Below, in pieces: positions 1 through 11,799 of a stretch of 64,000 nt of DNA. This stretch comes from Lethocerus indicus (Eukaryota; Arthropoda; Insecta; Hemiptera; Belostomatidae), in assembly GCA_019843655.1 (NCBI GenBank), contig JACDQD010000005.1, positions 31,878,954 to 31,942,953 on the forward strand, in the 5' to 3' direction. The notes below the pieces were generated by a model. It did no database searches, was not told the DNA's origin, and worked only from the letters and a program-made list of their open reading frames with translations. A program made the position numbers and the translations under genes. The first letter of the stretch is position 1. Each line of letters starts with the position of its first letter.

Positions 1-2060
1 AAAAATGCCATTTTTGCGTCTAAAATGCCATTTTTGCGTCTAAAATGCCATTTTGCGTCTAAAATGCCATTTTGGGCCAATTTTGCGTCTAAAAATGCCA
101 TTTTTGGGTCTAAAAACCATATTTTGCCAATTTTGCGTCTAAAAATGCCATTTTTGCGTCTAAAAATGCCATTTTTGCGTCTAAAAATGCCATTTTTGCG
201 TCTAAAAATGCCATTTTTGCGTCTAAAAATGCCATTTTTGCGTCTAAAAATGCCATTTTTGCGTCTAAAAATGCCATTTTTGCGTCTAAAAATGCCATTT
301 TTGCGTCTAAAAATGCCATTTTTGCGTCTAAAAATGCCATTTTGCGTCTAAAAAATGCCATTTTTGGGCCAATTTTGCGTCTAAAAATGCCATTTTTGCG
401 TCTAAAAATGCCATTTTTGCGTCTAAAAATGCCATTTTTGCGTCTAAAAATGCCATTTTTGCGTCTAAAAATGCCATTTTTGCGTCTAAAAATGCCATTT
501 TGCGTCTAAAAATGCCATTTTTGCGTCTAAAAATGCCATTTTTGCGTCTAAAAATGCCATTTTTGCGTCTAAAATGCCATTTTGCGTCTAAAATGCCATT
601 TTGCGTCTAAAAATGCCATTTTGCGTCTAAAATGCCATTTTGCGTCTAAAATGCCATTTTGCGTCTAAAATGCCATTTTGCGTCTAAAATGCCATTTTGG
701 CCAATTTTGCGTCTAAAATTTTGCCATTTTGCGTCTAAAAAATGCCATTTTGCGTCTAAAAATGCCATTTTGCGTCTAAAAATGCCATTTTGCGTCTAAA
801 AATGCCATTTGCGTCTAAAATTTTGCCATTTTGCGTCTAAAAATGCCATTTTGCGTCTAAAAATGCCATTTTGCGTCTAAAATGCCATTTTGCGTCTAAA
901 ATGCCATTTTGCGTCTAAAAATTTTGCCAATTTTGCGTCTAAAATGCCATTTTCTAATTTTGCGTCTAAAAATGCCAATTTTGCGTCTAAAATGCCATTT
1001 TTGCGTCTAAAAATTTTGCCAATTTTGCGTCTAAAATGCCATTTTCTAATTTTGCGTCTAAAAATGCCAATTTTGCGTCTAAAATGCCATTTTTGCGTCT
1101 AAAAATGCCATTTTTTTTTGCGTCTAAAAATGCCATTTTGGGCCAATTTTGGTCTAAAATGCCATTTTGCGTCTAAAATGCCATTTTGCGTCTAAAATGC
1201 CAATTTTGCGTCTAAAAATGCCATTTTGTCTAAAATGCCATTTTGCGTCTAAAAAATGCCAATTTTGCGTCTAAAAATGCCATTTTGGGCCAATTTTGCG
1301 TCTAAAAATGCCATTTTGAATTTTGCGTCTAAAATGCCATTTTGCGTCTAAAAATGCCATTTTTGCGTCTAAAAATGCCATTTTGCGTCTAAAATGCCAT
1401 TTTGCGTCTAAAAATGCCATTTTGCGTCTAAAATGCCATTTTTGCCAAATTTTGCGTCTAAAAATGCCATGCCATTTTGCGTCTAAAATGCCATTTTTGC
1501 GTCTAAAATGCCTTTTGCGTCTAAAATGCCATTTTGCGTCTAAAAATGCCATTTTGCGTCTAAAATGCCATTTTTGCGTCTAAAATGCCATTTTGCGTCT
1601 AAAAATGCCATTTTGCCTAAAATGCCATTTTTGCGTCTAAAATGCCATTTTTATTTTGCGTCTAAAAATGGGCCATCAATTTTGCGTCTAAAAATGCCAT
1701 TTTGCCTAAAAATGCCAGGGCCAATTTTGCGTCTAAAATGCCATTTTGCGTCTAAAATGCCATTTTCTAAAAATTTTGCGTCTAAAAATGCCATTTTGTC
1801 TAAAAATTTTGCCATTTTGCGTCTAAAATGCCTTTTTTTTGCGTCTAAAAATGCCATGCCATTTTTGCGTCTAAAAATGCCATTTTTCTTTTTGCGTCTA
1901 AAATGCCATTTTGCGTCTAAAAAATTTTCAATTTTGCGTCTAAAAATGCCAAATTTGCCTAAAAAATTTTGCCAATTTTGCGTCTAAAAATGGGCGTCAA
2001 AATGCCATTTTGTTTTGCGTCTAAAAATGCCATTTTTTTGGTCTAAAAATGCCATTTTTT
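1..2060. repeat. Tandem satellite array, ~21-bp unit
   Basis: Roughly 100 head-to-tail copies of a unit reading approximately ATGCCATTTTTGCGTCTAAAA. From about 130 to 350 the units are nearly identical 21-mers. Further right, unit length varies (18-22 bp) through changes in the T and A runs, and short interruptions appear (for example GGGCCAATTTTG). Each unit junction contains a perfect 7-bp dyad, AAAAATG-C-CATTTTT. Because 21 is divisible by three, homogeneous stretches are open in several frames and give spurious heptad-repeat ORFs on both strands. I see no sign that these are genes. The array probably continues beyond the left edge. Confidence 0.97.
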
Positions 2061-2520
2061 TAATTTTTTTGTTTTCAAAAATGCCATTTATGAGTCTAAA
2101 AGCGCATTTTGGTCAAAAATGCCATTTATGAGTCTAAAAGCGCATTTTGGGCTAATTTTGCGTCAAAAATGCCATTTTGGACCTAAAAACCGCATATCTG
2201 GGCTAATTTTGGGCCACGAAAAGCATTTTGGGCTAATTATTCCACTAAAATTACCATTTTGCGTCTAAAAATGCCATTTTGCGTCTAAAAATACCATTTT
2301 GGGCCTAAAAATCATTTTGGACCAATTTTGTGCCTAATAATGCCATTTTGGGCCTAAAAAGTCATTTTGTGCCGATTTTGCGTCTAATAATGTCATTCTT
2401 GGGCTTAGCAACCGCATTTCGGGACTAATTTTGCGTCTAAAACTGCCATTTTTGTGCCTAAAAACCGCATTTTTGGGTCAATTTTGCGTCTTATAATGCC
2501 ATTTTGGGCCTAAAGAAGTT
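2061..2520. repeat. Degenerate edge of the satellite
   Basis: Diverged units are still recognisable (GCGTCTAAAAATGCC, GGGCCTAAAAA, CGCATTTTGGGC), with increasing substitutions and changed spacing until the pattern fades near 2500-2520. This is the usual appearance of an array edge, where unequal exchange no longer homogenises units. Confidence 0.85.
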
Positions 2521-3335
2521 GATTAAAAAGTAGTTTTGAAGACATAAATTCAGTTGACAGTGGTTTTCAGCGCTAAATGGAGTTTGAAAGTGGTTTTATT
2601 GCCCAATAATCTCTTTATAAAGTTGTTTTAAGCGCCGAATTCTTGTTAAAACTTTTTATGCTTGATTTTGGCCTAGTACAATGTTTTAGGAGTTCGTTAA
2701 TCCGTTTTCTCGACGCTTTCGAAGCTGGGTCCATTAGTTTTGCCTCGGCTGGTGGGAGGGCACGTCTTCGGCGGGCAAGAAACGGGGAAAGTACACCTGC
2801 GCGCGTATTAATTAACGGCCTATTTGGGTAGCGTGGTGGTGGTGGTGGTGATAGAAAGGCGGCGGACAAAGAGGACGCGGGCCGACAGCACGTGGCCTAA
2901 CCGTGAAAGCGCCCATATTTCGAAGAACGGTGATGAAGGGGAAGGATGAGGCGTGATACGACTTTGAGCCCTAGTGCGGCCTCCTTTGTCGGGCTAATTT
3001 CAATTTGTCAAATACATGGCAGTGGTCGCATTCCTGACCGCGACCCAATGGCAGGGACGGACCCCCTCGTTCCGGGGTCCTCGAACTTCCTGCAGAGACG
3101 AGAGAGGACAACCGCCGGCCAACCGACGAGACTTCCGGTCTCGGCTTTCCGGCAGTATTTCCGGTAGGATTTACCCCGACAAAAAGGGAATTCATAATCG
3201 AGTTTACTTTGTTGGATTCTTTTGCGAAATGTTATCCCCCCCCCCCAACACCGTGCGAATAATGCGTCCGCGTCGAGGACCAGAAGCTATTCCTGCCACT
3301 TCTATTGCAGTGAATTATTGCGCGATCGACAGTTT
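2521..3335. other. No gene recognised; short GGT run
   Basis: Several ORFs of 60-120 codons overlap here on both strands, but none looks like a known family or has a coherent exon structure. A short GGT microsatellite lies at about 2831-2850, and a run of ten C residues lies near 3237-3246. Otherwise I see unique-looking DNA. Confidence 0.5.
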
Positions 3336-3339
3336 GGAA

Positions 3340-3545
3340 CGGATGGATTTATATCGGGAAGTAGCTACTTCGTGAACGAAAAGGGACTTTCAAATAGGAA
3401 CGTATTGTGCATTAGATGTGGGGCGATTTGGGGGAGCATTATGAATTGCAACGATTTCGTTGGGAGATCGTAAGTAATAGCTTCGATCTGTTGTCGAGGA
3501 TTCTAACTAGAATTTTTATAACTTTTTGTACGCGGATTCCACCTT
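3340..3545 (-). pseudogene. Decayed jockey-like LINE fragment
   Basis: This stretch aligns by eye with the reverse-transcriptase fragment at 33180-33480. Shared landmarks in the same order are CGAACGAAnnGGGACTT, GTGGGGCG, GATCTGTnGTCGAGGA and the terminal GGATTCCA/GGGTTCCA. The minus strand still yields short coding echoes of that element (RILDNRSKL here, RLLDYRSKL at the other copy), but the frame is broken. It is a second, older copy of the same non-LTR retrotransposon. Length and boundaries are approximate. Confidence 0.5.
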
Positions 3546-4064
3546 GTCGCGGAAAAAATGTCCGTCTACACGAGAAAGGAATCCAACGGCCCAATTTGGT
3601 TGAAGACGGGGCAAATAAAACGTCGGAATCCGCACATTTTAAACCCGGGTACGGGAAGTATTCGTAGTGAATTGTATCTACAGAAGAGATTAGAACGAGA
3701 ATACTATCCGGCCAAACCGCTGAACTTGTACCTCGAAGTCCCTCAGGAGGCTTATTCAAATAATAACGAAGCCGCTTGTGAAATAATTTGTGAGTCTTGG
3801 CCGATCGGGCCATTTGTCCGATATAAAGAGCTCCACAAATGGTCTATAATTTAAGACTCAGGGCACGCCATCGGTCCCATTATTATTACTATTATTTGGG
3901 CGTTCGCCGTGACCATTTTTCACTGACTTCCTGAACACCTTTCTTCTCCAGTCCGTAACAAAGTAAAAATGCCCACAAACGTTCCCGTTATACGTATCAA
4001 TCAATCGGCCCTAGTAAATTTCGTAAAGTAAACACTACGAATTAATGTTGCAATTATTTAATTG

Positions 4065-4527
4065 GGTTGACAAATAAGTAATTGCGGAATTCACCAACAA
4101 GTGGCGTTGTACATATTTTTAAGAATGTACATGATAAGCCGTAGATGGTTTCGAATGCACGTACAAGATACATTCAGCTTCTCTGCAATGTCCCTGGTTG
4201 AACTATGGCGATCTGAATCAATAATGACCTTTATTCGGTCATCGTCGACCTCCACTGGACGTCCAGAGCACTCTTCATCTTTTAATGAAACATCCCTGAC
4301 CGGAATTTTTCCGGTTCTTTTCAGGGGCTCATACAACTTTTATGAGCCTGCGAGGCATTAACACCTTCGCGAAAATAAAAAGCGAAATTTGACGGAAATG
4401 CTCACTTCGGTTCACCGTGTTTTAGCTTTTTATAGGTCCAAATAATAACGTATCGAAGACTCTTACCTGTGCAAAATATGTACAACGCCACTTGTTGGTG
4501 AATTCCGCAATTACTTAGTTGTCAACC
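4065..4527. mobile_element. mariner/Tc1-derived deletion derivative (MITE) with 55-bp TIRs
   Basis: The ends 4065-4119 and 4473-4527 are inverted repeats matching at 54 of 55 positions, starting GGTTGACAA and continuing through GAATTCACCAACAAGTGG. The roughly 350 bp between them retains a piece of mariner-type transposase on the minus strand. TA dinucleotides lie just outside both ends, compatible with a TA target site but with a one-base offset. The near-identical TIRs suggest a fairly recent insertion or conversion. Confidence 0.9.
4091..4336 (-). pseudogene. mariner transposase DNA-binding-domain fragment
   Basis: The translation contains SLKDEECSGRPVEVDDDRIK followed by DRHSSTRDIAEKLNVS and a short HL end. 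This is the linker and second helix-turn-helix typical of mariner-family transposases (the SLKDxxRSGRP ... TTRExAExLNVS pattern). The catalytic DD(E/D) domain is absent: the reading frame runs straight into the terminal inverted repeat. It is a non-autonomous internal-deletion derivative and cannot encode an active transposase. Confidence 0.85.
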
Positions 4528-4737
4528 AAATAATTATTTTCGCGCAAGTCTTTTAGCTTCCCCCTTTTTATTTTCCCTTCAAGCCCGTCCCAAAGGGGTT
4601 GATCAGTGAGTGGGACGCGGCCGACGCCGGAAGAAGCCCCAACTAGCTACGTCTTAAATTTTAATTAGGCGGTCGTCCAAAAAGAAGGCGAGGTGAGCGA
4701 GTAGGGCAAGGGCGGCTGTATAATCAGTTCTAAAACC

Positions 4738-5068
4738 ACCCCCCCCCAACCCCACCAACCCCCTCCCACCGCTACCCAATCATCCCACCCCGTTTCCCAC
4801 CCGACGTCCGATTGGTCAATGCGAAGGGATGAGGAGAAAGAAGAGGAGGAGGAGGAGGAGTGATGAAGGGCGGGCTACAGGGATGATAGGATGAAGAGAA
4901 GGAGGGAGGGTGGAAGGGGGGGGGGAGTTGAGGAAGAAACTAATTTTGGGCTGTGGCCGGGGGCGGCGATCCTCCCTCCCGGTTGGGGGCGCTGTAATTA
5001 AAACAATCCAAAGCGCACTGCTGGGCGCCTCTTCATTAGGAGCCTATCTCGATATAACCATCCCCCTC

Positions 5069-5130
<62 letters not shown>

Positions 5131-5220
5131 TCTCGCTCTGCTCTACTCCAGCCGACGAGGGGTCCACAACCTCCTACGAGGGGGAGTGGGGTGGGCCCCC
5201 CCCCCTCCGGGAGGAATTTT
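4738..5220. repeat. Low-complexity block including a (CT)n microsatellite
   Basis: C-rich tracts lie at about 4738-4800 and purine-rich (GGA)n at about 4838-4925. A long CT dinucleotide run spans about 5066-5138, and C/G homopolymer tracts lie near 5195-5210. The strand asymmetry gives apparent ORFs of SLSLSL or RERERE on the two strands; these are not genes. Confidence 0.9.
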
Positions 5221-5784
5221 TCCAATACAGTATTGAAAAAAAAAACTATCCCGCCGTAAAATCTAATAATAATCTCCAATACAGGTCAAATACGGAGCAG
5301 AAAGTCGTACGGCGGACAAAAACTCGATTCTACAAATTATTCGACGTTGAGGAACGAATCACAAGTGGTAGGTAACCAATCGATACAACACAATATACAA
5401 TATTGGATGGTCACTGCAGAAGGGTGTAATTAAAGTCCAAAGCGCATTCATAATTAGGACTTTGTACTACATCTTCAGGCTTTGGTCAGCATGTTCTGTT
5501 TTTAACGATGATATGAACTCGACAATTTGTAAGTTTGTTTGAATTCCTTCTATTTTTTTTTTTATGGCCTTATCTATAGGATACCGAGTCCAGTAACGTT
5601 TCTGTTGCAGATGGGTTGCAGTTGGTTTATTTCTTCTTTTCCAACCAGTTATTGGGAGGGGACTTGAAAACGTGATTGGGGCAGTTGGTGCAAGAACGTT
5701 TGAAAGTGTTCAAGTGTGCGCTTCATCAAGCTCTGAACGAATAATTCGGAATAACTTTTCAAGATTCGGAATATCTTAGTTGTG

Positions 5785-5945
5785 ATTTTCTGTCTCCGCT
5801 CGCCGGTTCTAGACTTTTTCTAGACCGGTGTCTCATCCCCCCCCCCATCTTCAGCAGCTCTTTTAGGGTACGGTAAATTGCTGACTGAAAAACCGGTCTA
5901 TCGAAAGCCCAAACCAGTTAACGGCTCCAGAAGACCGTGTAACAG
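5785..5945. mobile_element. Decayed copy of the hairpin element
   Basis: The left half (5785-5865) reads like the 5' arm of the hairpin family (TCTGTCTCCGCTCGCCGG, TCTAGACCGG, CATCTTCAGCAG). The right half (about 5885-5945) reads like the 3' arm (AAACCGGTCTATCGAAAG, CCCAAACCAGTTAACGG). Many substitutions and a C run show an older copy. No flanking duplication was recognised. Confidence 0.6.
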
Positions 5946-5986
5946 AAGAATAACAAAAAAGACAAAAATTAAAAACATTAAATAGA

Positions 5987-6408
5987 TTGTCTATATTCAA
6001 TATACCTGTTTTGTGGTCTGCGAGGGGTTTGAATACTGTAGGTCCGTGATGTTTCTGTTTCCTCTCGCTGAGGTTTGGTCTTTTGCTAGACCGGTTTCGG
6101 CCGCTCGCCATCTTCAGTAGCGGTGTTAGTCACTGTCAGCACTTTGGATGTTTTTTGGGCATCCTCACTGCACTGTCACTTTCACATGTACAGTACATAT
6201 ATATATGTACAGTACGTATATACAACTGACAAACACTACAGTACAAGTGACAGTGACAGTGCAGTGAGGATGCCCAAAATATCCAAAGTGCTGACAGTGA
6301 CTAACACAGCGCTACTGAAGATGGCGAGCGGCCGCCGAAACCGGTCTAGCAAAAGACCAACCAGCGAGAGGAGACAGAAACATCACGAACCTACAGTTGT
6401 CTATATTC
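5987..6408 (-). mobile_element. Hairpin SINE-like element, copy with 12-bp target duplication
   Basis: The direct repeat TTGTCTATATTC occurs at 5987-5998 and 6397-6408. Between them is a long inverted repeat: arms about 6040-6190 and 6245-6396 around a TA-rich loop that is itself palindromic (GTACAGTAC repeats). The left side carries the extra tail (CCTGTTTTGTGGTCTGCGAG, 6005-6024), so the element's 3' end points left and its sense strand is minus. The right side stops at CCTACAGT, the usual 5' boundary of the family. It lies about 1.3 kb upstream of the MPDU1 start codon. Confidence 0.85.
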
Positions 6409-7726
6409 CTGTAATTCGTACAGTGCTAGTGTTATACAGTACAGTTTTACAAAAGATTAACCGGAGTTGACACCGTAAACTTTCTTTCAACCGATAGCGT
6501 GGGCTCTGAAAAAAACAGAGTTACGCAATAGCTAAAATAACGCAGCTAATTATTTCTTGAAGCCTTGCAGAAATCAACTATCGGGCCTTGAATTGACTAC
6601 TGTACGAGGGATCTGTTAAAAACAAACAATTTTATTGTCTGTGTTTGTATATTTTTGCATACATTGTTCGTATAAGATACCGTAAAGATACTTCCTGTGG
6701 AAGTGTCCCAGAAAAAAAATGAAACGTTAAGTGCAGAGAAAAACTATGCGGCAGTAAACAAATTTTAGGAGTTTTAATTGTAAATAAAATTCTAAATTGA
6801 AAGGGAATTTTTCACAAAGTCGGGGACATTTTGTTCGACAACTGGCGCCCTGTTGCAAGGATACCAATATCGAAAACACTAAATTCTCGAGTTCAATATT
6901 TAACTCGTAAAATTATAGGAGAAAAAACGGAGGAGGAAAAAAATGAAAAATATACTAAATTGTGAAAAATAACAAAGAATATTTCGTTGTAAGTTGTAGA
7001 AAGTGATTGTTGAAAGAATGTCTCGTCGATGCACCACGGCTATCGTTTTGAAGGAAGTGATACTGTAAAAGTGATAAATTTCTCAAATATTAGTTCTGAC
7101 CGCATTATAGTTTTGATAAAATGCACGATGATATTTGTTTCAAGCGTCGAAATGTGTGCGCCCATACGGGAATTAAAATCGACTATTATAATTGATTCAA
7201 ACATTGGGCGTTGAAAAAATAACACTTACAACTCAGGCGTTTGTTGTCGGCTATTATATCGTAACGTAAGCTATCCAAGTCTTATATCTTTGGCGTGCTA
7301 ACCCAATTCTAATTGAGGAAATGGCAATGGGGCATTGACCGAAGGCCTAATTCGCGCTATCGATATTGAAACTTGGTAAACTTCGTTAGCGCATAGTGTG
7401 TATAGAATAGATTTTGATGAATAGAATAGTGGCAAATAATTGAAGTCTGGGCCAATCTCTTTTCTTTTCAATTCCGTCTTTAATTACCTATTATTATTTT
7501 ATAATTCTAGGAAAACTATAGTTTGATATTTCAGTAATTAACTAGAAAACAAGTTGTGATCATGTTGGCAGTGGCACTGGAAGGTAGGGAGAACAGCTGT
7601 TATAACCGTGCCAACCTGTCCAACTACCTCTCAATGTCTCTATCAGTTTTGCTGTAGTCTCTAGTTGTTTCCTTTCACTCGTGCTTCCCTTCGGACGACG
7701 TGGCCTTCTCCACTCTCACTCGGACG
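6409..7726. other. MPDU1 upstream region, no other gene seen
   Basis: AT-rich sequence without recognisable coding. The MPDU1 5' untranslated region and promoter should lie in the right part; the pyrimidine-rich TTTCCTTTCACTCGTGCTTC at 7669-7688 lies just upstream of the ATG. No TATA box in a convincing position was identified. Confidence 0.4.
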
Positions 7727-10419
7727 ATGGAAAACTCCACAGATATGTCTGCTTCCATGAAATTGGCACTGCTAGTCATGAACCTTGTTCCCCAACAATG
7801 CTACGACGAATCCAACAATTTTAACGTACTAAACGGTAAATTCGTCCTTTTCCTCGATATAAATAGCACTCGACGCAGATACTCACGTTTTCAAATAACC
7901 CAATAGTTGCACTTGGTGCTGAAATTTTAGTTTCGATAAATTTCAAACCGACGCCAATTTTAGATTTGTTCCCGATTATTAATCTTCTTGATAATGGTTT
8001 GACCGAGGAGTATTGCAAAGATAGCTTAACAACGCAAAGATAACTTAATTGAACAATTACTCCGACTACGGAGCGCAATTTAGAATATCCACACACCACT
8101 TTCTAGTTGTTTTAACTAGTTCATGAATTGTCATTATTAGAATTTATTGATTAAACGACAATTGTATAAAATTGATAATCGGCGTCTGTATATATTTTAA
8201 AAATCGTGCTTAATTGTATTTTTCAGGTCCATGCTTAAAAGCGTCGTTGAGCAAAGCGTTGGGAATGGCCATCATCGCTGGATCTTTCACCGGTGAGATA
8301 TTTTAGAATGGTCGTAATTTATTTATAATAATAAATAACCGCCCGAAAATTCAATAATATTGAAATTCGACGTTTATTTTACAGTCAAACTTCCTCAGAT
8401 TATTAAGATATGGAAAAATCAGAGCGCCCAAGGTGTGAGTTTCATAAGTATACTCTCCGATCTGGCCGCAATCACCGCAACAACGTGCTATAGTTTCGTT
8501 AAACGATTCCCGTTCAGGTGATACCAGCGATTGAGAGAATTTCATTCTTAAAACTCTGTACACAGACAATGTGTACAATTCATTTTTAAAAATGTATAAT
8601 TTTGTTAATCATTATTGCGCACAATTGTGACAATTGTTGCGGGAAACGACGTATTGATTTCTGTCCATTCGATTCTAAAAATAAATAACTCTATTTAACC
8701 GGCGCTACAGCCGGTAGATAAACTGTAAGTCAAAAGCAATGGAGAGAAATTATTACGAAGAACAAAATAAAGACAATTATACAAGGCTAAAAAGCCCTTT
8801 CATACAGTTAATTAAAAACTATATTCTTACCAAAGAATAATCTGTTTAAGAGTATAAAACCGTTTATATTTGAAGTTGCGTTTTACTCATATTATTCTCT
8901 ATTTAAATTTTCCAGTGCATGGGGCGAAGGCTTGTTCTTGGCCCTGCAGACCGTCACAATCGCATTCCTTGTGCTTCATTTCAAAATGTCGACCACACTG
9001 GCGTTCAGTTTCCTGGCGATGTACGTCTCCGTATTTTACACTCTCGCCGGCGGTATGACTCCCGTCGAAGTGCTCTGGATGCTGCAAACAAGCAGCGTAC
9101 CGATAATGGTATTCGGAAAGGTACTGATTGCGTTGATGAATTGTTATTCGTTTTCCCCTAACATTATGAGTTGTGTGAAATCCAGAGTTTCACTCTGTTA
9201 TTATTACACGTGCAAATATATATATATATAGTCTATACCGAATAGTACCTAATAAAATCGTTGATCCTAATATTGGATAAAACATATTTTTTATCGAGGT
9301 AGGGATATGAGCAATTCGAAAGGCAAACTGATCAAACTCTAGTTTATAGAGATCGTTGAAGAAATTCCAATAATTTTGAATTACTGGATGATGATTATAT
9401 ATAGAGTGACTCGGTCATATTGGAGAATGGGATATTTTCATGTAAAAATGGTTTAAATTTAAGAATATACGCTGTGCGAAATTGATCAGTTTGAATGACA
9501 TCAGTGGGAAATTGTCGAGTTGAACTTACGATTTCATAACAGTTGAGAATTACATATATTATATTTGGTTTCCACTTGACTGGGCCTCTACGCCTTGGCC
9601 AATAATCATAATAATTGTTCCACTTTTTTCAATCCACACAAGGCCGTACAGTGGTAACATTCAAGTAACGGTTTATTTTTTTTCGGTTGAGAGTTTAAAC
9701 AATAAAATTTGATTTCTTCCACACGTCGAATAAGACATTAAACAGTTCATTAAATTCCTTACCGGGTCCGACACTTCATTTAACTTCTCATTAACTCCTG
9801 GATTATGTATTAAATTTGCGTGAATACCGTATCGGCTGGTAAGAGCCAAGACCTAAAATAGGACGATACCGACATAATTTGAAACCGAATTGGAGTCTTA
9901 TCGATCCGCCCTGTCGTTTTATTAAACTCGGTTAATATATCGCAGTTAACTGAATTGTGTATCAATGTTTTTTCGTCGAATACTCGCGTTAAAATTCTTC
10001 GACTGCTTTGCGTTAAAAAATTTGTTAACTTGGGCATCTTTGGCTAGCTCGGTTGCATTACCTTAGGATATATTCGGCCGTATTAAATTAAAAATATTTT
10101 CAACGTTGGTTTTCAGTGAAAAAACCATTGTTCGAATATAATAGTGTTTGTATATATATATATATATTTTCAGATTGTTCAGGCGTATACCAATTATAAG
10201 AACGGAGGTACTGGACAACTGTCGGCCGCGACGTGCACCCTCCTCTTCTTCGGCTCTTCGGCGCGTGTCTTCACGTCGATCCAAGAGACCGGCGACACCA
10301 CCATCATTGTCACCTACCTCCTGGCGACTATCGGCAACGCGCTGATCGTAGCCCAGTTCGTCTATTATTCGTTTGTAAAGCCGAAGAAGGTCAAGACTCA
10401 AAGTAAGAAGAGACGCTAA
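7727..10419 (+). CDS. MPDU1: Mannose-P-dolichol utilization defect 1 protein (PQ-loop membrane protein)
   Basis: Five exons: 7727-7835, 8227-8292, 8385-8517, 8916-9120 and 10174-10419. All introns are GT-AG, phases agree throughout, and the total is 759 nt or 252 residues, close to the family's usual ~247. The N-terminal exon contains the start ATG (7727; the frame is open further upstream only through a GTG). The first PQ-loop reads VKLPQIIKIWKN, followed by QGVSFISILSDL. The second repeat reads PIMVFGKIVQAYTNYKNG followed by TGQLS. Several hydrophobic helices and a lysine-rich C-terminus (VKPKKVKTQ ... KKRR) fit an ER membrane protein. The family is required for use of dolichol-phosphate-mannose and dolichol-phosphate-glucose as sugar donors in N-glycan and GPI assembly. 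Intron 4 (about 1.05 kb) is the longest. Confidence 0.95.
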
Positions 10420-10679
10420 GCCGAGTGTAGTCTCTGTACTCGATTCTTCGAAGCGATGAATTTTTTTTTTTTCCGGCCTAACGGTACTCTCGGGCGTAAT
10501 ATATGATTTTTTCCGGTCGGCCAATTTGCACACTTTTGATTACATACTACTGTAATAACTAGAGAAGAGTTTTCAGCAATTTTTTTTTTTATAATTTATC
10601 GAAGAGTTTTATTAATTATTGTTGTTCAAAATCTAATTTTTAAGTTTATTATTTTGTTGGTATTTATATGTGTGTAGTT

Positions 10680-10684
<5 letters not shown>

Positions 10685-10722
<38 letters not shown>
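10685..10722. repeat. (TA)n microsatellite
   Basis: Uninterrupted TA run of about 38 bp, flanked by the inverted bases CATTTTA and TAAAATG, in the MPDU1 3' region. Confidence 0.97.
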
Positions 10723-10727
<5 letters not shown>

Positions 10728-11219
10728 ATTTCTTTATCTTATTACATTGTCCCTCTAAATGTTCTGTGATTGATAAGTAAGGTTGTGTAAAGTGCTATCA
10801 GAATATCATTTTCTGATGCATGGCTCAGATAAACAAGTCATTTACCTTCCACGTCGGCTAATTTATATATTTAATAATGAATTGAAGTTGTATCGCTACA
10901 AATATTCACGAATAGGCGATTGAGCGTAGGCGCGCTTTACTCACTATTAAAATTAATCGATAATTCTCCGTTACACATCACTGTAAAATCGAATTAAGCG
11001 TTATACGTAAATATGATCGGATGAAATTCGAACACGTATTGCACGAGTGCGCACTGTATAAGCAACCTGGCCTTTCAAATTCCATCAAATAAAATAATTA
11101 AAAAAAATATATTACCTTTCTAGAATGAGTTCTACCTGTATTTCTAGTTTTATTGTGGTTATAAAGCTTGTAACAAATATCTCTCATGTAATTTCCTATA
11201 CAAATAAACTATAATAATG

Positions 11220-11220
<1 letters not shown>

Positions 11221-11268
<48 letters not shown>
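11221..11268. repeat. (TA)n microsatellite
   Basis: Uninterrupted TA run of about 48 bp just downstream of an AATAAA at 11203, in the MPDU1 3' region. Confidence 0.97.
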
Positions 11269-11270
<2 letters not shown>

Positions 11271-11799
11271 ATTGAGTGTGTGTGATATGGTACCAATTTT
11301 GGATACCAACAAGTCCTTTCTAGCTCATTTACTAGCTGAATAGTAGTAATTTACTAGCATAACACACCCTCTAACATATCCTCATATCCTGGATTCTAGT
11401 GTACAGAAATTTACTTTAAAAATTACATCACGTAAAATAATAAGAATTTCGTAAAGTTATATGAAAAGCTTATTGAAACATTCCTTCTGTGTATAGTTGT
11501 TGGTTTAAGTTAATGTACAAATAATAGATTGTGTACAATACGAGATGTTTAATGTAATTTATACATTTTTTTACGTCTTAGAATTTAGATACTTCAAATT
11601 TTATTGTTTTTATTTGTTCAGTATGATTTCTGCAGTAGAAATACTGTTAATTTTATATATAATAATTATCAATCAATGTAGACAATGTTTTATGCATGTT
11701 TAAAGTGTTGAGTGTTACATTTATGAGAAATTTTGTAAAACGTAATAGACTGTACTGTGTAGCATCATTCTTTTTGAATAAAGTACAGAAAAAGATAGC

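Larger units (their letters stand above)
10420..11782 (+). other. MPDU1 3' untranslated region and polyadenylation signals
   Basis: After the TAA at 10417-10419 the sequence is AT-rich and non-coding. AATAAA hexamers on the plus strand occur at 11088-11093, 11203-11208 and 11777-11782, any of which could end the MPDU1 transcript. I cannot decide which is used. Confidence 0.45.

Noticed and set aside
25..361. ORFs of about 80-110 codons on both strands inside the satellite (heptad repeats MPFLRLK and FLDAKMA)
   Set aside because: They follow automatically from a 21-bp unit divisible by three and lack any start, splice or family evidence.
4998..5279. Serine-leucine and arginine-glutamate repeat ORFs over the CT run
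   Set aside because: Direct translation of a dinucleotide microsatellite.
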